Assembly: GCA_036278755.1 (NCBI GenBank)
Contig: DASUKL010000085.1
Coordinates: forward strand, 1 to 32,578
Source of the DNA: DASUKL01 sp036278755
Lineage (GTDB): Bacteria; Chloroflexota; Limnocylindria; Limnocylindrales; CSP1-4
Length of the DNA stretch: 32,578 bases
Direction of reading: 5' to 3'
Shown: piece after piece, positions 30,947-32,578 of the stretch
Position numbering within the stretch: the first letter of the stretch is position 1
Layout of the letters: every line of letters begins with the position of its first letter
Position numbers and translations under genes: made by a program
Notes under the pieces: model-generated
Told to the model about the DNA's origin: nothing
Databases searched by the model: none
The model's input: only the letters and a program-made list of their open reading frames with translations

Positions 30947-32146
30947 TCAGCGGCGCCGGGCGATCCATTTGTCGGCCCGGGGCGCGAAGCGCGTCCGGCG
31001 TCCGTCCGCGGCGTAGCGGTCGGCCAGCAGCAGGTCGAAGGCGTGGACCATGTCCTCCATGAGGGTGTAGCGCCCGGGCACGTAGGCGCGCGAGCCCAGG
31101 CCCTGCTGGACCAGCTCGCAGACGTGCCAGTCCTGACGGTTCGTGAGGTCCCAGAAGTCGATGACGGCGGAGGGGTCGAAGTCGGGCCGGGCCACCGCCT
31201 GGACGGGGAAGAGCCACTCGCAGCGGACCCGGGAGCGCCCGGCGGCCAGTGGCCAGACCTGGTGGGTCATGGCGTAGTCGGGCAGCACGCTCAGCAGCAG
31301 GTTGGGCCACACGGCGAGGTAGTAGGCCTGGCCCTCGTCCGCCGCCGACCAGCCGGGCAGGGCCGGCCGGCCGTGGCGTAGCCCATCGCTGGAGAGCGTC
31401 TCGAAGCCAGCCGCGAGGCACATGAAACCGCCCGCCCACGGCCCGGCCGAGACGAAGTTCTGGCCCACGTCGTAGGGCGTGATGCGGTTGAGCTGGGGGT
31501 GGACGCCCGGGCAGTGGAGGCATTCCGAGTAGTTCTGGGCGACGACCTTCCAATCGGCCGCGACCTCGTAGTCGATGCGCCGGACGCAGCGCAGGCCGGC
31601 CAGGTCGAGGTGCTCGAGGTGGGCCGGCAGATCGGCCAGGCTCTCCTCCAGCGACGGCCCCTGGGCGGCCAGGGAGACGAAGGCGAAGCCCTGCCAGGTG
31701 GCGCAGCGGACCGGGACGAGCCCCTCCTCCTGCGGCTCGAAGCCCACCAGCCGCTCGGTGTGGGGGGCCCCGCTGAGGCGACCGTCGAGGCCGTAGGTCC
31801 AGGCGTGGTAGGGGCACTGGATACGCGGCAGGCGACCCGTCTCGGCCTCCAGCAGGGTCGCCCCGCGATGGCGGCAGACGTTGTGGAAGGCGCGCAGGAC
31901 CGCGTCGCGGCCGCGGATGAGGACCAGCCGCTCCCCAGCCACCTCGGCCAGCATGTACGTGCCCGGGTCGGCGGCTGCGTCCGCCCGCCCCACGCAGATC
32001 CAATCGCGAGCGAACCAGGCCTCCTGCTCCCAGGCAAAGACGGCCGGGTCGACGAAGGCCCGCGCCGGGAGCTGGCGGGCCTGGTCCACCGGCTGGCGCG
32101 TGGCGGCCATCTGGGCCGCCGTGAACGGCGATGCCGGTCGGCTCAT
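30947..32146 (-). CDS. Rieske non-haem iron oxygenase, alpha-subunit type
   Basis: The protein has 399 residues. The Rieske [2Fe-2S] site is Cys91-x-His93 and Cys111-x2-His114 (CRHRG...CPYHAW). The mononuclear iron site is His211 and His216 in NYSECLHCPGVHP, with Asp339 (NRQDWHVCE) as the probable third ligand and Glu208 as the bridging acidic residue. This N-Y-x-E-C-x-H-C-x-x-V-H-P pattern is the form found in glycine betaine, choline and stachydrine-type N-demethylating oxygenases, so an N-methyl substrate is plausible but not shown. No reductase partner lies in the window. The ATG overlaps the stop of the ArsC-like gene by 4 bases, so the two are coupled. Confidence 0.9.
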   Translation of the reverse strand: MSRPASPFTAAQMAATRQPVDQARQLPARAFVDPAVFAWEQEAWFARDWICVGRADAAADPGTYMLAEVAGERLVLIRGRDAVLRAFHNVCRHRGATLLEAETGRLPRIQCPYHAWTYGLDGRLSGAPHTERLVGFEPQEEGLVPVRCATWQGFAFVSLAAQGPSLEESLADLPAHLEHLDLAGLRCVRRIDYEVAADWKVVAQNYSECLHCPGVHPQLNRITPYDVGQNFVSAGPWAGGFMCLAAGFETLSSDGLRHGRPALPGWSAADEGQAYYLAVWPNLLLSVLPDYAMTHQVWPLAAGRSRVRCEWLFPVQAVARPDFDPSAVIDFWDLTNRQDWHVCELVQQGLGSRAYVPGRYTLMEDMVHAFDLLLADRYAADGRRTRFAPRADKWIARRR

Positions 32147-32532
32147 CGGGTCCGGGCACCGTCCGGGGCCGTGAGCCACGACCGCCAGCAGGCTTCGTCC
32201 AGGCCCGCGCTGCAGGCCCTGCCCATGCGGCAGAGCGGCAGGCGCAGGAGGCGCTGATCGGCCAGCAGGCGCGCCGCTAGCTCGGCCTCGTCCTGGCGCA
32301 GGTAGCCGAGCCCGGCCTCTCGCCAGACCCGGCCCTTGGTGTCGGCCAGGGCCCGGGCCCCGAGGCGCTCGACGAAGCGCCGCAGCTCGGTGGGCGCCAG
32401 CGGCCGCACAGCCAGGTCCACGAAGGCGACGGCCACGCGCCGCTCGCTGAAGAAGCGCTGCGCCTGGCGGGTGGGCCGCGAGTCGCGCCGGCCGAAGATC
32501 TGGACCTCAGGCCCCGCCGTCCCGCCCGGCAT
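32143..32532 (-). CDS. ArsC/Spx-like thioredoxin-fold protein with Ser in place of the active-site Cys
   Basis: The protein has 129 residues. It aligns by eye with the ArsC/YffB family: EVQIFGRRDSRPTRQAQRFFSERRVAVAFVDLAVRPLAPTELRRFVERLG, then LLADQRLLRLPLCRMG. Where YffB has YGIKNCDTIKK, this protein has FGRRDSRPTRQ, so Ser18 stands where the catalytic Cys should be. Arsenate reduction is therefore unlikely; a binding or regulatory role is possible. Other cysteines near 101 and 107 do not fit the active site. The start has only a weak GC-rich upstream element. It is the first gene of a coupled pair with the Rieske oxygenase. The last 46 bases of the window upstream hold nothing recognisable. 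Confidence 0.75.
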   Translation of the reverse strand: MPGGTAGPEVQIFGRRDSRPTRQAQRFFSERRVAVAFVDLAVRPLAPTELRRFVERLGARALADTKGRVWREAGLGYLRQDEAELAARLLADQRLLRLPLCRMGRACSAGLDEACWRSWLTAPDGARTR

Positions 32533-32578
32533 CGTTCAGGCGCCCCGACCTGCGGGCGCCACGCGGGCTAGGACCCGA

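Noticed and set aside
1..32578. tRNA, rRNA, CRISPR, transposase, integrase or plasmid-origin features
   Set aside because: I read the intergenic regions and the coding frames and saw no such signatures; tRNA detection by eye is imperfect.

Overview
The window is very GC-rich, tightly packed bacterial chromosome with no rRNA, tRNA, CRISPR array, insertion sequence or prophage that I could see. The best guess is a Chloroflexota lineage (Limnocylindria/Ellin6529-like), with a high-GC actinobacterium as the alternative. The reasons are the strong GC bias, a four-cysteine domain joined to LysM of a type I associate with Chloroflexota, a nickel superoxide dismutase with its own maturation protease, an LLM-class (F420-type) oxidoreductase, and many genes that look leaderless. 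This placement is inference.

Layout. 1-698 (minus): the start of a zinc-type alcohol dehydrogenase (cut by the window edge) behind a carboxymuconolactone decarboxylase/AhpD-like protein. 781-4841 (plus): a very large GH13 alpha-amylase-family enzyme and a MarR regulator. 4815-5010: a good promoter followed by a possible small structured RNA. 5025-7648: divergent fabI and a beta-CASP metallo-beta-lactamase RNA nuclease. 7609-13715: glycogen synthase divergent from an alpha-glucan phosphorylase and a GH57 4-alpha-glucanotransferase/amylase; with the GH13 enzyme these form a split alpha-glucan (glycogen) metabolism island. 13681-15860 (minus): a PucR/CdaR-type regulator and a GNAT acetyltransferase. 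15951-16358: an HtpX-like gene whose protease core is missing. 16397-17338: TerC. 17373-19211 (minus): a DUF885 metallopeptidase. 19388-23672 (plus): a chain of membrane protein, homocysteine methyltransferase/MTHFR fusion, and TPM/DUF2207 membrane protein. 23735-25373: an NTF2-like protein and a convergent LysM membrane protein. 25530-26458: sodN and its S26 protease sodX. 26515-29838: an LLM oxidoreductase divergent from a MarR-MFS efflux operon. 29877-32532 (minus): a DUF4349 lipoprotein, a Rieske oxygenase and an ArsC/Spx-like protein.

Two initiation styles can be seen. Several genes (amylase, glgA, glgP, GNAT, PucR, NTF2-like, LysM protein) have a TAnnnT -10 box only 6-9 bases before the start codon and no Shine-Dalgarno sequence, which is the pattern of leaderless transcripts. 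Others (CMD, fabI, sodN, LLM, MFS, DUF4349, the PF04020-like membrane protein) have clear AGGAG-type sites. The most unusual items are the HtpX remnant, a MarR gene with no ATG/GTG/TTG start in its plausible N-terminal region but a good Shine-Dalgarno site before an ATC codon, two perfect palindromes at the sodN and marR-MFS promoters, the possible RNA at about 4846-5005, and the four-cysteine/LysM protein. No intergenic stretch exceeds about 185 bases.
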